DNA of 64,000 nt, from NCBI GenBank assembly GCA_027605045.1, contig JAQFWX010000145.1, positions 20,334-84,333 of the forward strand, read 5' to 3'. Position 1 is the stretch's first letter. The number at the start of each line of letters is the position of its first letter. The notes beneath the pieces were generated by a model. It ran no database searches. It was given only the letters and a program-made list of their open reading frames with translations, and was not told the origin of the DNA. Below are positions 44,809-57,400 of this stretch, piece after piece. Source of the stretch: Phallus indusiatus (lineage: Eukaryota; Basidiomycota; Agaricomycetes; Phallales; Phallaceae). The position numbers were made by a program, and so were the translations under genes.

Positions 44809-46014
44809 ATGAATAAATGCGAAGTCAAAGAACTCAAAGTATCCCGAGGATTCACATATTCATATCTTCGGTATAAGAACCCAGATCAAGTCAGACCGAC
44901 GCTCTTGTTGATACATGGATTCCCATCAACCGCCCTCGACTGGGTACATCAAATAAACTATCTGATCCCCAAAGGCTACTCTATCATCGCTCCTGATACA
45001 CTTGGCTATGGTGGAACGTCAAAACCAGTGGAAACCAGTGCTTATTGTGGGACCGACATAGCAAAAGATATTGTTGAAATTTTGGATCGCGAAAATGTAA
45101 AGGCAGTTATTTGTATTGCTCATGACTGGTTTGTTTTCCCGGTTCCTCTAATATGCATACTCCGTTTCTGACCGCACAAAACAAAAAGGGGTTGTTCAAT
45201 ATTATCACGGATCATAGATTTCAATCGACAGTATTTAACTGCAACCGTGTTTCTTAGCGTCTCATACATGCCGCGACTTCCACATATAAATTATGAAGAT
45301 CTGCTAAACCTCATGGAATCCGAATGCGGCTCTCCATTATTTGGATACTGGGATTTCTTCGCTAGAAATCCTAAAGCACATACCGTTATAGAGAAAAATG
45401 TACGTGAATGCAATCAGCACAAGACAAATCTCGGGAGCTAACGAACTGTGGCGCTTCTAGATTGATTCTTTTTACTCTATGCTGTTTCCGAAGGATCCTG
45501 AAATTTTCAGGTCGGTCATGGCCCCTAGGGGAAAAGCTCAAGAATGGCTTGAAAACAACAAGCAAGCCCCACAAGCTTCTTATTGGACTGATGAGGTGAA
45601 ATCTTGTGTCGATCACCACGAGTTTGAATTGACCGAGAGATATGAATAGACTTTAAGAGCTCACCAACAGCGTCTCTTGCGCGGCGGTCTCGAAAGTCCG
45701 CTTAAGTACTATGCAGCTCAGGTTTTCGGCATAAATGATGTTTCAGGTTAGTATCCTCAAGAAAAGACTTCAATGACACGCGCTTAAACTAGTGGATAGA
45801 ACCGATCCCCGTCGAAGCCGTGAGGTTCTCCACTCCTACCTTGCTCATACCTTGCGCAAAAGACTACGTTTGCCTCCAGGAAGTGCAAACTTCCCGAATG
45901 AAGGAATATGCAGAGAATGTTACCGTGGAAGTATTTGATTGTTCTCATTGGATAATCTTTGACAAACCAGATGAGTTGAACGAGACACTGGACAAGTTTT
46001 TAGACAAGTTTTGA
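44809..46014 (+). CDS. Alpha/beta-hydrolase, soluble epoxide-hydrolase type
   Basis: Epoxide-hydrolase-like enzyme of five exons. Exon 1 from ATG 44809: VSRGFTYSYLRYKNPDQV, the oxyanion motif LLLIHGFPSTALDW, then PDTLGYGGTSKP. The nucleophile Asp is in CIAHDW, joined over an intron to GCSILSRIIDFNRQY. Next come SVSYMPRLPHINYEDLLNLM, the cap region PKDPEIFRSVMAPRGKAQEW, then AHQQRLLRGGLESPLKYYAA, and the last exon with TPTLLIPCAKDYVC and the catalytic-His motif VEVFDCSHWIIFDKPDELNE, ending at TGA 46012-46014. Nucleophile and base are both present and every junction keeps frame, so the enzyme should be functional. Such proteins hydrolyse epoxides to diols and are numerous in Agaricomycetes; the actual substrate is unknown, and a haloalkane- or fluoroacetate-dehalogenase-like activity cannot be excluded. 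Confidence 0.9.
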
Positions 46015-46357
46015 ACCGGGGATTACTGGTTGATTTCAAGAGGAGTACAAATAGCGATGTATGTAGACGAGAAGGTTGTATAGTATGCCAGTGTAGTTTC
46101 CGAATCAATTGTTCAACTGCAGTCCGAGTACGAGCTGCGGCTATGCGAGATATTTCAAATTCACGATACTAATCGAGATGCAGGTTACACAACAAGTGCA
46201 CTGCGTTTTGTTTTGGAAATGATATAACGGCGGCAGCGCCGGCTCAGGCTGAAAAACATGAAAAAGCAATAGGCAAACTCCGAGCGCTTTTGAGTCTGGA
46301 AAATTAAATCAATGAAACATGTTTGTCTTTTTTAACCTTACTGCATCTTAGAGACAA

Positions 46358-46703
46358 ATGCCCTCTATCATGTCCGCTATATCTCAATCCTTTCAGAAAA
46401 TCTTTGTTTGCGCGTCGCCTTCGCAAAAAGAACCAAACAGTCCTCCTCGACCTCAGTTTCCTACACTTCCTGAAGTCATCGTCACAGCTCCTTCGCCTCA
46501 GGCGGACCGTTTGAGTTCACAGCTTCCGAGATCTTACATGGTACGTCATATGTTGTTCTTCTTCTGTAGCAAAAGTTGAAGTTCATCTTTTTTAGAGCGT
46601 CGATGCTATAAATTCAGAAGAAAATGATGCCGACTCGGACCTGCCACACATTCAAGCAAGCCGGGAGTCCGAGGATGTCGAATCCTCACATCCTCAGATC
46701 TAA
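46358..46703 (+). CDS. Small hypothetical protein, two exons
   Basis: ATG 46358 opens MPSIMSAISQSFQKIFVCAS, followed by a Pro/Ser-rich stretch ending QLPRSYM. A GTACGT donor right after that codon and a TTTTTTAG acceptor near 46598 remove about 60 nt and join it in frame to SVDAINSEENDADSDLPHIQ, ending SSHPQI with TAA at 46701-46703. The product is about 95 residues, with a basic amphipathic start and an acidic Ser-rich end. No family is recognised. Support comes from the good intron signals and the changed composition of the second exon, so this is tentative. Confidence 0.4.
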
Positions 46704-47987
46704 TTGAGACAATATGATGCGGACGAAGAAAAAATTGTATTTAGTTTATCTGAATCTGATAAGCTGAGAATACGAATATCTAACCTACACGCTAGTCCGG
46801 ATTCGACCGGCTTAGTGGTTATGAATTGTGGATGTACAGACCTCTTGAACTTTGCTCGCTGATGTTTGACGGCGAGCGTGTCTTTGCATGAATTGATCGC
46901 GACAATTACAGTCCAACTTGTACTACTCGTGCACCATACCATACATAATCAACTATCTTTTAGAAGCACAACCTCCGATCGCGATTGGTTGGTTCTACAC
47001 GAAATCACTGAACCTTATTTCAGTAGCTTTCAGAAATGTCAAGGTTCCCTCTTATACGCAGAAGCTGTGTATTTTGAGGATTAACTGAAATGACTTCACT
47101 AAGTTCGGAGGCGGTATAACTCGCAAGACGCGTCAATAAGGCTATTGCTTGAAATGAGTGGCACGAACTCTTCGATCGAGATTTATGTAGCAGGATTTAG
47201 CTCATGTGAAAAAAAAAAGATTTACATTCTCACAGCCACAGACGGACTAGAACGTAATTTATCTTATATTGCGCAGGCACAACGCAAATTTCACGATCAA
47301 TCGGAGATTATTCGGTCCATCGTGCCAACTTCCCCCTCAATGTTCCCCTACTAACAGGGCAGATATTCAAGAATGAAGATCATCATCGATCCCTCTTTTA
47401 CCTGCTTTGGAAGTGAAGTTCATTTACTGCGAAGTCTGTGTTGACCCTTGAAGGATATATTTGAAGCTCTGAAAGCCGGAAATGTCGTCGGCGAGCTCCC
47501 GAGAGAGCGAGAGATAAGATCAAGACTCCGGCGTTCATATGGAATAACAATCGGTAAAAAATGTCCACCTATTTTAGTGGGGTTGCTGTCAGTGGGTATA
47601 TTACCACGAGTGTCATGGATTGCTTTGAGATTTCGGAATATACTGTGAAGTTACCTCAGGAAGCGGGATTGTGCCATTATGAATAAAGTCATTCTGCATA
47701 CATTCGGTCCTATATACGAACATGTGCGAAGCAGTCTGAAATGAAAGTCATGAAGGTCGGGAACAATGAACGACTACTTTTTGAGAGAATGATTCAAGTA
47801 TTTTCGAGGCATTCGTATCATACTGTTTGGCACTGAAGTGGTACTGTATGTTGTAGCCTGACTGAGGAATTCACACTGCGTCCTATTATTTCCCTGCAAG
47901 ATAATACACGAGTCATCAACAATGTATTGACTCTCGGCGGAACCTAGTGTCCAATTCTTTGCTCGAAGAGCAGGAGGTAAAAAGTAA
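46704..47987. other. Intergenic, no gene supported
   Basis: Nearly 1.3 kb of moderately AT-rich sequence. Short open frames (47145-47354, 47448-47648) lack recognisable character. No repeat or element ends were seen. Confidence 0.4.
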
Positions 47988-48070
47988 CTCTCAGGCGGGG
48001 AATCGAACCCCGGTCTCGCGCGTTCGCGGTTTATGACAGGCGCGAATACTAACCTCTATACTACCTGAGA
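47988..48070 (-). tRNA. tRNA-Asp (GTC) with a short intron
   Basis: Read on the minus strand it folds as a cloverleaf: acceptor stem TCTCAGG/CCTGAGA with discriminator G, D-arm around AGTATAGAGGTTAGTA, and a T-arm with the standard GGTTCGATTCC (plus strand GGAATCGAACC). The anticodon stem CGCGC/GCGCG encloses CTGTCAC once an 11-nt intron (48023-48033), placed one base 3' of the anticodon as is canonical for tRNA introns, is removed. The anticodon GTC (complement of 48035-48037) reads Asp codons GAC and GAU. The mature tRNA is 72 nt before CCA addition. Confidence 0.93.
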
Positions 48071-48741
48071 CATGTTAGAGTTCGAGACATTCGTATAATA
48101 CGATGCAACGAAAGGACATTTGCTGCCGCCCTCATATACTACCATTTGTTAGAAGGTCTGTCGAAGAAGTTCTTGATAGTGAATGGCTCATGTGTTATAT
48201 TTCTCAGAGATTTAACCGCAAAATGGGATGAATCTATTTGACTAGGTCTTAAGTAATGAGTCTGCTTAGCAAGTTCGATGACCAAATTGCTTTGATCATC
48301 AACTGTACAATTCAACAACTCTTTCTCTTTTCCCACAACAACACTTTACTTTCTTACATCCTCACGCCCCAAGGAATCATCCAATTTGCAATTAATATTT
48401 GGTTAGATTTCAAATTGTTTAAACGATACAAAGCAAATTGGTGAGAATTTTGATAGAGCCCTAAGAGAATCTACAACCGTCGCGTGTTTCTAAATTACAT
48501 CAAGTTATTTCACACAGAAAATAGGGAAACTCGGCGGATCCGGAAAATGATACGAGCAATGGGGACTTCCGCAACTAGAAATATAGTCAACTGGACGGCG
48601 AACACTTCAAATAAAAGACTGATCATATGAATAGAAGATAATAAAAAGACGAGGCAAAACTTGAGGAAAACTGCACGAGAGCGTGGAAGGTAGACGAACT
48701 ATTGATTTAGAATCTTGATTATTTCTCTGAAGCGCGATAGA
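48071..48741. other. Intergenic
   Basis: About 670 bp between the tRNA and the bZIP 3' end, with the 3' UTR of the bZIP gene in the last part. The open frame at 48256-48444 has no family character. Confidence 0.45.
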
Positions 48742-49697
48742 TTATTCTTTAGTATCCCGGTCGGCGGACCCAGCTCTTGAATCTTGCCGTGTTCCGTTTT
48801 CCACTGATTCGCCAGCTTGTTCAGGTGCTGGCGGTTGGGGTGGTGGGGGCGGAGCATTGGCATGGGCAGCGTTAAGCGCTGCTCTTAGGGCGGCATTCTC
48901 GACTCGAAGCTGGTCAACCAATGCTCGACATTCCTCCCAGCGACGATTAGCTTCGTCTGCAGAAGCAAGAGCAGCATCGAGCAGTTGTGAACGCTGTTCG
49001 AGAGCTTTAACATGTCTGAGAAAAAGAAAGTACGTCGATGAGCCTGTGGCTGTTTCAACATGGATGTTGATGACTCACGCGTCTCTACGTTCTCGAAAAG
49101 CTCGTTGGGCTTTACGATTTTGCTCTGCACGTTTACTGGTACTCAACTGGCGACCCCCAGCGGCGGCTGCGGCCGCAGAAGACGGAGATTCGGTAGAGCC
49201 ATTGCCGGCCGAGAGGGAGGAGATTGGGTTGCCTTGACTGTCCAAGGGCGGGTGCGGCTGACCATAATACGCTTCATATGCGTGGGGTGGTGGCGGTGGC
49301 GGTGGAAGCTGATGTGGTTGAGTTGGGGGATTCGCCTGTTGTTGTGGGTCGGGAACGGGACTCTGTAGCTTTCTTTTTCTCGTCGCACGGCCCGATGTGG
49401 CAGGTGTCTCTATTGACTGTGTGACAACTGTGGTAGGCTGGCCAGGTGTTGTGTGTTGAGCAGTTGGGTCTGTGGTGGTGGGTGGTGGGAGAGGAATGCC
49501 TTGTGCGTTGACATAAGGCGAATTGGCTGCTGAGGTGAGGGATTAGCTAATTGATTAAAAATGAACAAAGGCGCACATCGTCTCGCGTCCTGGCCAGGTG
49601 GGGGCGGGTAGGCAGGGTACGGTGGAGCATTGGGAGGAGCGTCTGAGGGCGGATACGGAACCGCCGTCGGCTGAGGATTGGGCGGATATCTGTGCAT
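48742..49697 (-). CDS. Yap-type bZIP transcription factor
   Basis: Three exons from ATG (complement of 49695-49697). Exon 1 encodes MHRYPPNPQPTAVPYPPSDA and more Pro-rich sequence; exon 2 adds a Pro/Gln/Thr-rich region, a nuclear-localisation-like RATRKRKLQSP, and the basic region KRAEQNRKAQRAFRERRD with the fungal Yap signature N-x-x-A-Q-x-x-F-R. Exon 3 continues with the leucine zipper AHVKALEQRSQLLDAALASA, followed by WEECRALVDQLRVENAALRA, then a short Pro-rich tail ending SADRDTKE with TAA at 48742-48744. The factor binds DNA as a dimer in the nucleus. The C-terminus lacks the clustered cysteines of the Yap1/Pap1 redox domain, so a direct oxidant-sensing role like Yap1 is not supported. 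The zipper is divided from the basic region by an intron. Confidence 0.92.
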
Positions 49698-50079
49698 GTA
49701 TATGTAAACAAAGAATTTTTTGGACTAAGGGAGGGAAGATTATGTGTGCGGGTGACTAAGGAGGCGGGGGTTACTTAAACAAGGGTTACTTAAACATATT
49801 CCACTTCCTCTTTTTATGGAACGTTTATTTGGCACTCCGATTATTTCACACACTTTCACACTCCGACACAGACTCCGCCACATAAACATACAGCTCGAAC
49901 GTCGCGCGGTCGTCGCTCGTCGTCATTTCCGTTCTTCCCCTTGGCCGTGTGTGTGTGTGCTTTCTGTTCTTTCCGTTATATTCTCTCCTCTGTTACCCTT
50001 CTCCATCATCCTCTTTTTTTCCTTCCGTTCCCGCTTCCTTAGCGCCTTTTTGTTTTTCTCTTGTTGTTTCTTTCACAAA

Positions 50080-51878
50080 ATGTCCTCCATAAAAGACGGC
50101 GTTGACCCATCCACCCAGTCCCAGCAGACTCAGGATGTTTCCCGCGATGCTTCAGCAGCTCCCAACATTGTCATCTCACACACTTCCCCCCAAAGCCATG
50201 CGCAATCTAACGATGGCGAGAATGGCTCCAACGGCCACGCGTCGCATGAGGATCAGGGTGAGCTACAAGTACCAGTCGTGGTACAGGTCTCACACTCTGA
50301 AAGCGCCCCTCCTCAATCTAATCCAGCTTCTTCCCTAGGGAAACCTACAGAAGGCTCGTCCACTAACGTGCCACCTTCAGAGAAGAAGTCGCCTTCATTA
50401 TCTGCTCCAACCCAGCCATCATCCAGCTCGCACAAAAAGCGCTCCTTTTGGTCGAGGCTTTTTAGCGCCCTCGTGCCATGCGTATCACATACCCAATCGC
50501 ATTCACCAGAAAATGTCTCTCGTGTTAGCCCTAATGTACCAGCTGTTCCAGAGAAACAACGTCCTAATATCACGAGTAAACCTGAAGGGTCCAACGGAAA
50601 GCCCGTGCCGAAGACATCATCACCCGATTCAATGCAGGACAATACTACCCAATCGCCTGAGCCGACTGTTGTTTTGCATCTACAATCTCCGGAGGCTACC
50701 AATAACGGTGCGAGTAAACCCATCACTACCCATACCGTCCCGCTTGATCCCAGCAACGATGATACCATTGTCATTCAACCTCCACCACCCTCACCTAAGC
50801 GATTGTCTAAGGATATCACTGGTGGTGTTACGTCTGGTGCAGTACAAGCACCTGGTTCTACGGGTAGCGAAGAACGAGAGCATGTCGATGGAGACAGTGA
50901 ACAGTCGGAATCTAGCAGCTTCACAGACGATCCCGACCGAGAAATTTTAAGTCCCCAGCCCCATGCGGCTGAGGACGAGTTTGAGGATGAAGAAGATCGT
51001 TTGATCATGAATGGCGGCGCAGGCATTCCAATAGGACCGGTTCGTGCTTGAATTTTTCTGTCGAACATTTTAACAGTCCTTTCTTACTTTCGTATTGATC
51101 AGGATGGCGTACCACGTCCATTACTTCCGCCAATTGCCCCACATCATCAGGGTCGGAAATGTCTGGTACTGGATCTCGATGAAACACTAGTACATAGTAG
51201 TTTCAAAGTAAGCGTTTTTATTTAAATTGCCACGTCAAAATGTCACGTTATTCACCTTTCTGCCTCTTCGTTTTTTTTTGGTTGGATGTGTATTAGCTTA
51301 TTCCCCAAGCGGATTATGTAGTCCCTGTAGAAATTGAGTGGCAATGGCACAATGTCTATGTCATCAAACGACCTGGTGTCGATAACTTTTTAAAGCAAAT
51401 GGGTGAACTATTTGAAGTAGTCGTTTTCACTGCTAGTCTCAGCAAGGTTAGTTCCCTCCAAAAAACAAATGACACGTGAATTAGAAACATTTGCTAATTA
51501 ATTTTTATTTAGTATGCCGACCCTGTACTAGATAAGCTTGATGTACACAAAGTCGTTGCACATCGCTTATTCCGGGAAAGCTGCTATAATCACAAGGGCA
51601 ATTATGTCAAGGTATATATAACATGACATCTATTGGCGACGAAACTCTAAAGGTTTATTATAATACTTTAGGATCTATCACAACTTGGACGGAACCCGAC
51701 AGATACTATCATCCTAGATAATTCACCAGCATCATATATCTTCCATCCTAACAATGCTGTTCCTGTTTCATCATGGTTCAATGATCCTCATGATACCGAA
51801 CTAACGGATTTGGTTCCCTTCCTAACGGACCTGCGGCTGACGGACGATGTACGAGGAGTACTAGACGGGGGACTGTAA
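50080..51878 (+). CDS. NIF/FCP1-like phosphatase of the PSR/SCP type
   Basis: HAD-superfamily serine/threonine phosphatase of the Psr1/SCP group. ATG 50080 ([20 protein letters not shown]) follows a CT-rich leader; the open frame extends upstream to 49816, but that part reads as UTR. The N-terminal 300 residues are Ser/Pro/Asn-rich and disordered. An intron from after IPIGP removes the apparent stop at 51049, joining to [20 protein letters not shown] and the catalytic [16 protein letters not shown] (DxDxT). Four further exons give [80 protein letters not shown], and [20 protein letters not shown], ending at TAA 51876-51878. Yeast Psr1/Psr2 act at the plasma membrane in salt-stress signalling; here no N-terminal lipid-anchor cysteines are seen. 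Confidence 0.93.
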
Positions 51879-54407
51879 GAAAGGGAACTCAATCCACGGA
51901 CGGATTATTTAACTTTTCTCTATTGCTCTCGCATTCTGTTCTCTACGTATCTACGGTCTTGTTCATGATTTCATTCCAATCACTGTCCTAATCGCCCTGT
52001 CCACTTGTTACCCTCGTCCCGCCACCATTTTGCCTCGAAAGTTCGCCCTGCCCGATTCCTCGCTTTTTTTCTCTCTCTCCCTCGCAATTTTCTCCTTGGT
52101 TTGCTTGCTGCAGCTGTGATTATACCAACATCGGGATACATTTTGCATTTGCTACCCTGTTACCTGCACTAATTCATCCAGAATTTCCCTAATTCGGACA
52201 TCGATTTGATACCCTTCTGCTTTATCCAACCCGTGCCTTCCTCCCGTGCAACGCAATCATCCTCCCGCTATTCTACGCCTCTTCGTTGTGTCATACACTA
52301 TGTTTCCATTGTACACAGATATCTTATTATTCTGTGCGGCACACCCGGATGCCACCTTTTTATATTTACTACTGAATGTCTTCGATGGCTGACAACCGCA
52401 CGCCTGGTCATGCTTCTTTTCTCGGAAGGGCATTTGCGACATGCTGTATCATCGTTTTTTTTTCCTCCGATTTCATTTCGATATGCTTTTTAGCACTTTA
52501 ATAATCCTATTACTTTTTCTTATTCTTTTTTTCATCCACCGCGACTTCTGCCAGCCAGCCAGTCGGTCAGTCCGAGTATAGGCATTCTTGTATCTTTACT
52601 CTATTTCTCACATCTCCCTTTATGTCGTTTTTCTCGACTCTTACATTCGTTCGTGTATCTCCCCCTTTCGGCATGTTTTATACTCCCTTTTCGCCACTTT
52701 CCGGTCTGTCTCGAATAGCACTTATCTCATCCTCTATCTGCTGGCTCATTACCTCGGATCCTCATATCATTGGCGGTAGCCTTCAAGTAGGTTATGGTCT
52801 AACGCCCTCGAATCCATCGATCGATACCCGTCTTTGTTCCTTCCCTTGCTATTTCGGACATTCTGCCACCCGGTGTTTTTTTTTCTTCACTTTTCACACA
52901 TTGTTACGACTCATTGATGGCGTGATTACGAATTGGTTACGAACAATTTCTTCTTTTTCCCCATGTTTCCTCCTTGCTGAAGCACTCGAGTTTTTTGTGG
53001 TTATATTAGTGGAAGCAATAAAGTATGTGGCTCTTTCTCTTTTGCAATTCTCCTTTTATTCCGCTTTGCCATGTACATGTTGTTAGCAGGTGTCCCCTTT
53101 TTTTATTCCTATACCTTTACTTTGTCAATATCAGAATTGACTGCAATGTACATAGCTCACTGTTCGTATATACACAATCAAACCACACAACCTAGAACTT
53201 TGCTAATCGGCACGGAAATAAGCATATTTTTGACTTTCTTTGAGAAAGTAAACGTGGGTCCCGATACCTCAGGACACGTTTCTTTCTCTTTTGTCACCTA
53301 TTCTTAGACTTTCATTTTTTGACACCGTATCTCGACCTATAAAAAAGACAAAATCTCTAAAGTGCCAGAACAATGAATAATAATATAAGCAATAATAATA
53401 ATAACTTTTTGTTGCATATGTCACGAACAAGCCATGACCGCATTGGAAAAAGACGGCGCACATGCCGCCTTCCGGCCCACTCATAGTGTGATCAAATGAG
53501 ATAATGATCAGGTCCGCAGCGTTTTTTCGTTCTCCTGAAATGAGAATGGTTGAGAATACATACATTCGACGTTGACGAAAACGGACTAATAGGGTAAAGA
53601 ATCCATATGCAGTATGGGACATTCAATCATATGGATGGATCATTGGCCCGAGGTCATGTTATATATAATGTAATGCAATACACATATCTCGTACTGCATC
53701 CGTCTCTTTCTTTCTTCTATTTTTTTCTTTCTTTTCACGTTACTCCTGTGTATTATTGTCTTCTTTACAATCTATCAGCGGGTTCGTTTTTCGAGATCAT
53801 GACTCAATTCGAGCTGTTCGAGCTGTTACGGTCACCCTCAAAAGTCAACCGATGAATTACCGTTTCTTTTGCATGCTCAGTGAAGTCCCCCAACTTTCAC
53901 CCTACCCTCGATTCCTGTCAACTACAGCGAATTCAGTTTCCCGTACGCGGCATTCGACAAAAAATGCGCTCGGTTCCAGATCACAGCAGATCATTTCGCA
54001 GTATCATCAAGGGCTAACATACCACCGGACCACCACGCGGCCGAGTTCCCCGACATATAAAGCAAAAGGTTTACTAATTCGTATTCGTATTCTCGCTCGA
54101 TCCCTACAATAATTATTCAAGAAAGAAAAAAAAAACGACAACAGAACGAAAAGGTGCGAGTAAAAAAGGAAAGAAAAAGAACAAAAGAAAAAGAAAAACG
54201 CTTCGCGTGACGAGACGAAGGAAAAAGTGCAACAACCCGTCTGCCCCCCGCAGCATCAAAGCAAGCAGTGGTATTAGGTTCAGCCCTCTCTTTAATCAAC
54301 AACTTCCCAAAAACACGCTTCTAAAATTCATTTATCAATTATCAAAAGTCAAGCCCAATTTATATACCAGACACTGGGAATCTTTCTTAGGAAGCGGGAA
54401 AACGAAT
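51879..54407. other. Long pyrimidine-rich stretch between convergent genes
   Basis: About 2.5 kb without a supported gene. The plus strand is strongly T/C-rich from about 51890 to 53110, so several long open frames without stops arise there by composition (for example 52622-53086). Near 54110-54230 the plus strand becomes A-rich, that is, pyrimidine-rich on the minus strand. The simplest reading is long CT-rich 3' UTRs or flanks on both sides. AAT repeats occur near 53376-53402. Confidence 0.5.
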
Positions 54408-57400
54408 TCAATAGTCACTCTTATCCTCTCCCGCCCAAGGATCGAACACATTCCGATGAGTCTGCGAATGAGAAATGGAGCTCGCGGAGTGCGTGTGGGA
54501 AGGATGGATGTTAGCATTAGCGTTTGAGATACCATGACCTGCGAACATAGGGCCGTTTCCCCGCGGTGAAGGGTTCGAAATGGAATTCGAGTTACGATGA
54601 GCGATTCCAGGCGATCCAGACGTCGCACCCGTCCCCATGCTCGAAGCAGAAGCTGAACCAGACGACCCCGAACCCGAAGAACTAAGCGGCCCGGATGTAG
54701 ACACTGCTCCAGAGCCACTTGGGATAATCATCGCGCTCAATTTCTCTCTGCTAGTATTGGCACTCCCGGTTCCCCCTCCCAGGTGGCGAAGGAGTGCTTC
54801 CCGTTCTTCTGGTAACGGTGCAAAAGCATTCTGCAACGTCTTAAAGAACATATTGTCATTAAAGGGGATAGACGGCACGAGAGGAGGCGGCGGCACGGTA
54901 TGAACAGCACCCGCAGGTCGTGGAGGAGGAGACGAAGCTTCCCTAAGAGAAAGGTGCCCAGTAGCATTCCCGTGAATAAAAAGACCGTCTTGAAGCGAGG
55001 GAGCAGATACAGAAGACTTTGGGTGATGAAAGAAATTTGGAGGTGATGGCGCCGTCACTGTCGATCCAATTGGACCGAACTCGGACGTGATCGTTCGCGC
55101 TTTAGAGCGACTACTGGTATGCGCATGTCCAGAACCAGCCCTACCGAATCTCATAGCCAAACCAGTGTCAGGGACCATTGGTTTCATCATAGGGTTGTTG
55201 TTAACATTATCCTGATAGGAAACGGCAGGGGTAAAAGTGTTCCCTTGATTAGAAAGAGTGAAGACCTTCGCATCCGGGTTTAGTCCTTTCTCCCTATTTC
55301 CAAACCACCTCCCCGACTTTGAGTAGCGCTATTTTGTTGTGGTAAAGCCATAGGAGACGGGGATGGAGATTTCGGGCGGTGAAGAAGTTTCGATGCTGCA
55401 TTTCCTGAGACGACAGAAGGGGAGATTATGGAGGCATCATCAAAACGAATGTGACTTGGAACCGGGGAGCGGAATGAGGTTCTTCCTTATGTTCTACAAG
55501 AACGAACGGTTCTTCGTATATGGTGCTAATACCTCCTCCACCAGAAGATGTGGGCGAATCGATAGGAGAAGATGCAATCTCCTGTTCACCGACGGTCTGG
55601 CTATGAGGAGACGGAGTGTCTATAGATTGCATCAAACTACTCGGAATCAATGAAGTGCTGATAGGAGACAAAGGAGAATCTCGGAGAGGAGCCGAGACAG
55701 ATGAAACGATTTCAGGACCGAATGGTCTGAATTGAGGTGGATTTACATGTAAGTTCCCCGATGGATGAGCATGCGGTTGAACCTGTTGACCCAGTTGTTG
55801 CGATGGCCGAAGAATAGGATGACCAGAAAAAACAGACTGAAGCGGTCCAATAATCCCAGGAGAGTGTTCAGAAGACAAGCGCGGGGGCCACACGGATGAC
55901 ATTGGAGAAGATGACGAAGCACTACCATCTTCAAGTTCCTTTTCCTTTTCCCTTTCCTTTTCCCTTTCCTTTTCTCTCTCCTCTCTTTCTTTCGCCTGCT
56001 TGTCTTTCACTTCCTTCAATTTCTCATATTTTTCCTTCTCTTCTGCAATAGCGCTTTCCAGCACTCTTGCCTGAGCTGACAATACTTGAACATGAGCATT
56101 GACATTCCTCAACTCCTCTCGCTGGCCATCTATCTCCGCGGTCAACGTTTCGCGCTTTTCAACATCACTAACGCGTTGCTTCTCTACACGAACCACCTCC
56201 TCTTCCATCTCCCGTTTCATACTCTCAACAGCTGTACCCAGTCGCTCGATCAAATCATTAGCATGATCTCGCTGACTCTCTGCTGCCTTGAGTTTCTTCT
56301 CAGCCTCGCGTTTAGCACCATCCGCGTTCCGACGCGCGTCATCCAGCGATTTCGTACGAGTTTTCAAAGTAACACGAGCCACATCTTCATTTTTCTTGGT
56401 CGTACGAGCACGCGCGACTTCAGCTTCAAGGTTGCTTGCCGTGGATGCAGATGAAGCACGAGCCTGAGCTAGCTGAGCTTTCAAGTCTGAAGTTGCGTTA
56501 CGAGTGGATTCCAATTGTTCAAGAAGATCTATGATAACGGGGCTTTGATCTAGGGCCGTTGGAGGATGGTGCTGTTGAGAAGGCGGAGAAACGACAGAAG
56601 AAGACGGTGCAGAAGAAGAAGAAGAAGAACATGGAACAGGAATAGGTGAGGCAGGTAGAATTCGAGGTTGCTTGTGCTGTTCAGGTGATTGCGGCGGGAT
56701 GCGCTTGGCATGAAGAGGCAAAGAAGCAGATTTCGGTAGTGGAGGTGGGGTGGTGGGGCGTGGGGGAGGATTCGTTGGGAAAACAGGATCGCGCTTAGGC
56801 AAAGACTGAATAGAACTTCTCTCTCGGAGGATAGACTTGCTATTTGTCCGGGAAGAACCTGATGAGCGTCTAGGGATTGCCGCGCCCGGTTGGTGCTGCA
56901 GTTTAGCAGCGGTTTTTCCAGAATATGGATCCTCATGGCGAAGCGACGAACCCGATAAAGAGGAGTCCATGGTATCGGCGGTGTCATCGTTGCCCGGGCG
57001 TAAACGAGATGAGATCGAAGCATCGTTTTGCGCAGCCAGTTTGACTTGCCTAGGCTGCATGTTCATCTCAAAGGCTAGCCACCACCGACCGAATGCTCCA
57101 ATAAAGCACGATCCACGAGTAAGAGGGTTGTTCCAGGATATAAGTTTAGGAGAGGTGGACGGGGAGTGATGATGGGTATGCGATGACGGCGGGATGGGGG
57201 GGATCATGGCCATTTCGACAGGAGGTACAACGGCGAAAGCGACGATCAGAAAACTTCGAAAGTCGTAAGAAGGTGTCTTCAGAGACACTGAAGCCTTGTT
57301 AGCGAAATGGAATACGATGGGTACTGAGGTATCTGATGAGGAGGATGTGGCATCCAGACGACGATTAGATAGTTTGCGAATGTGATGAGGCTCATCGTCG

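Noticed and set aside
46704..47987. Small genes at 47145-47354 and 47448-47648
   Set aside because: Short, composition not protein-like, no splice partner and no recognised family.
49816..50079. N-terminal extension of the PSR-type phosphatase from ATG 49816
   Set aside because: The extension is an Arg- then Phe/Ser/Leu-rich translation of a CT-rich leader; the ATG at 50080 follows a typical leader with CACAAA before it. An upstream start is not excluded but is less likely.
52206..53086. Long plus-strand open frames as genes
   Set aside because: They lie in T/C-rich sequence where stops are rare on that strand; the translations are dominated by F, S, L and P without any family character or splice structure.
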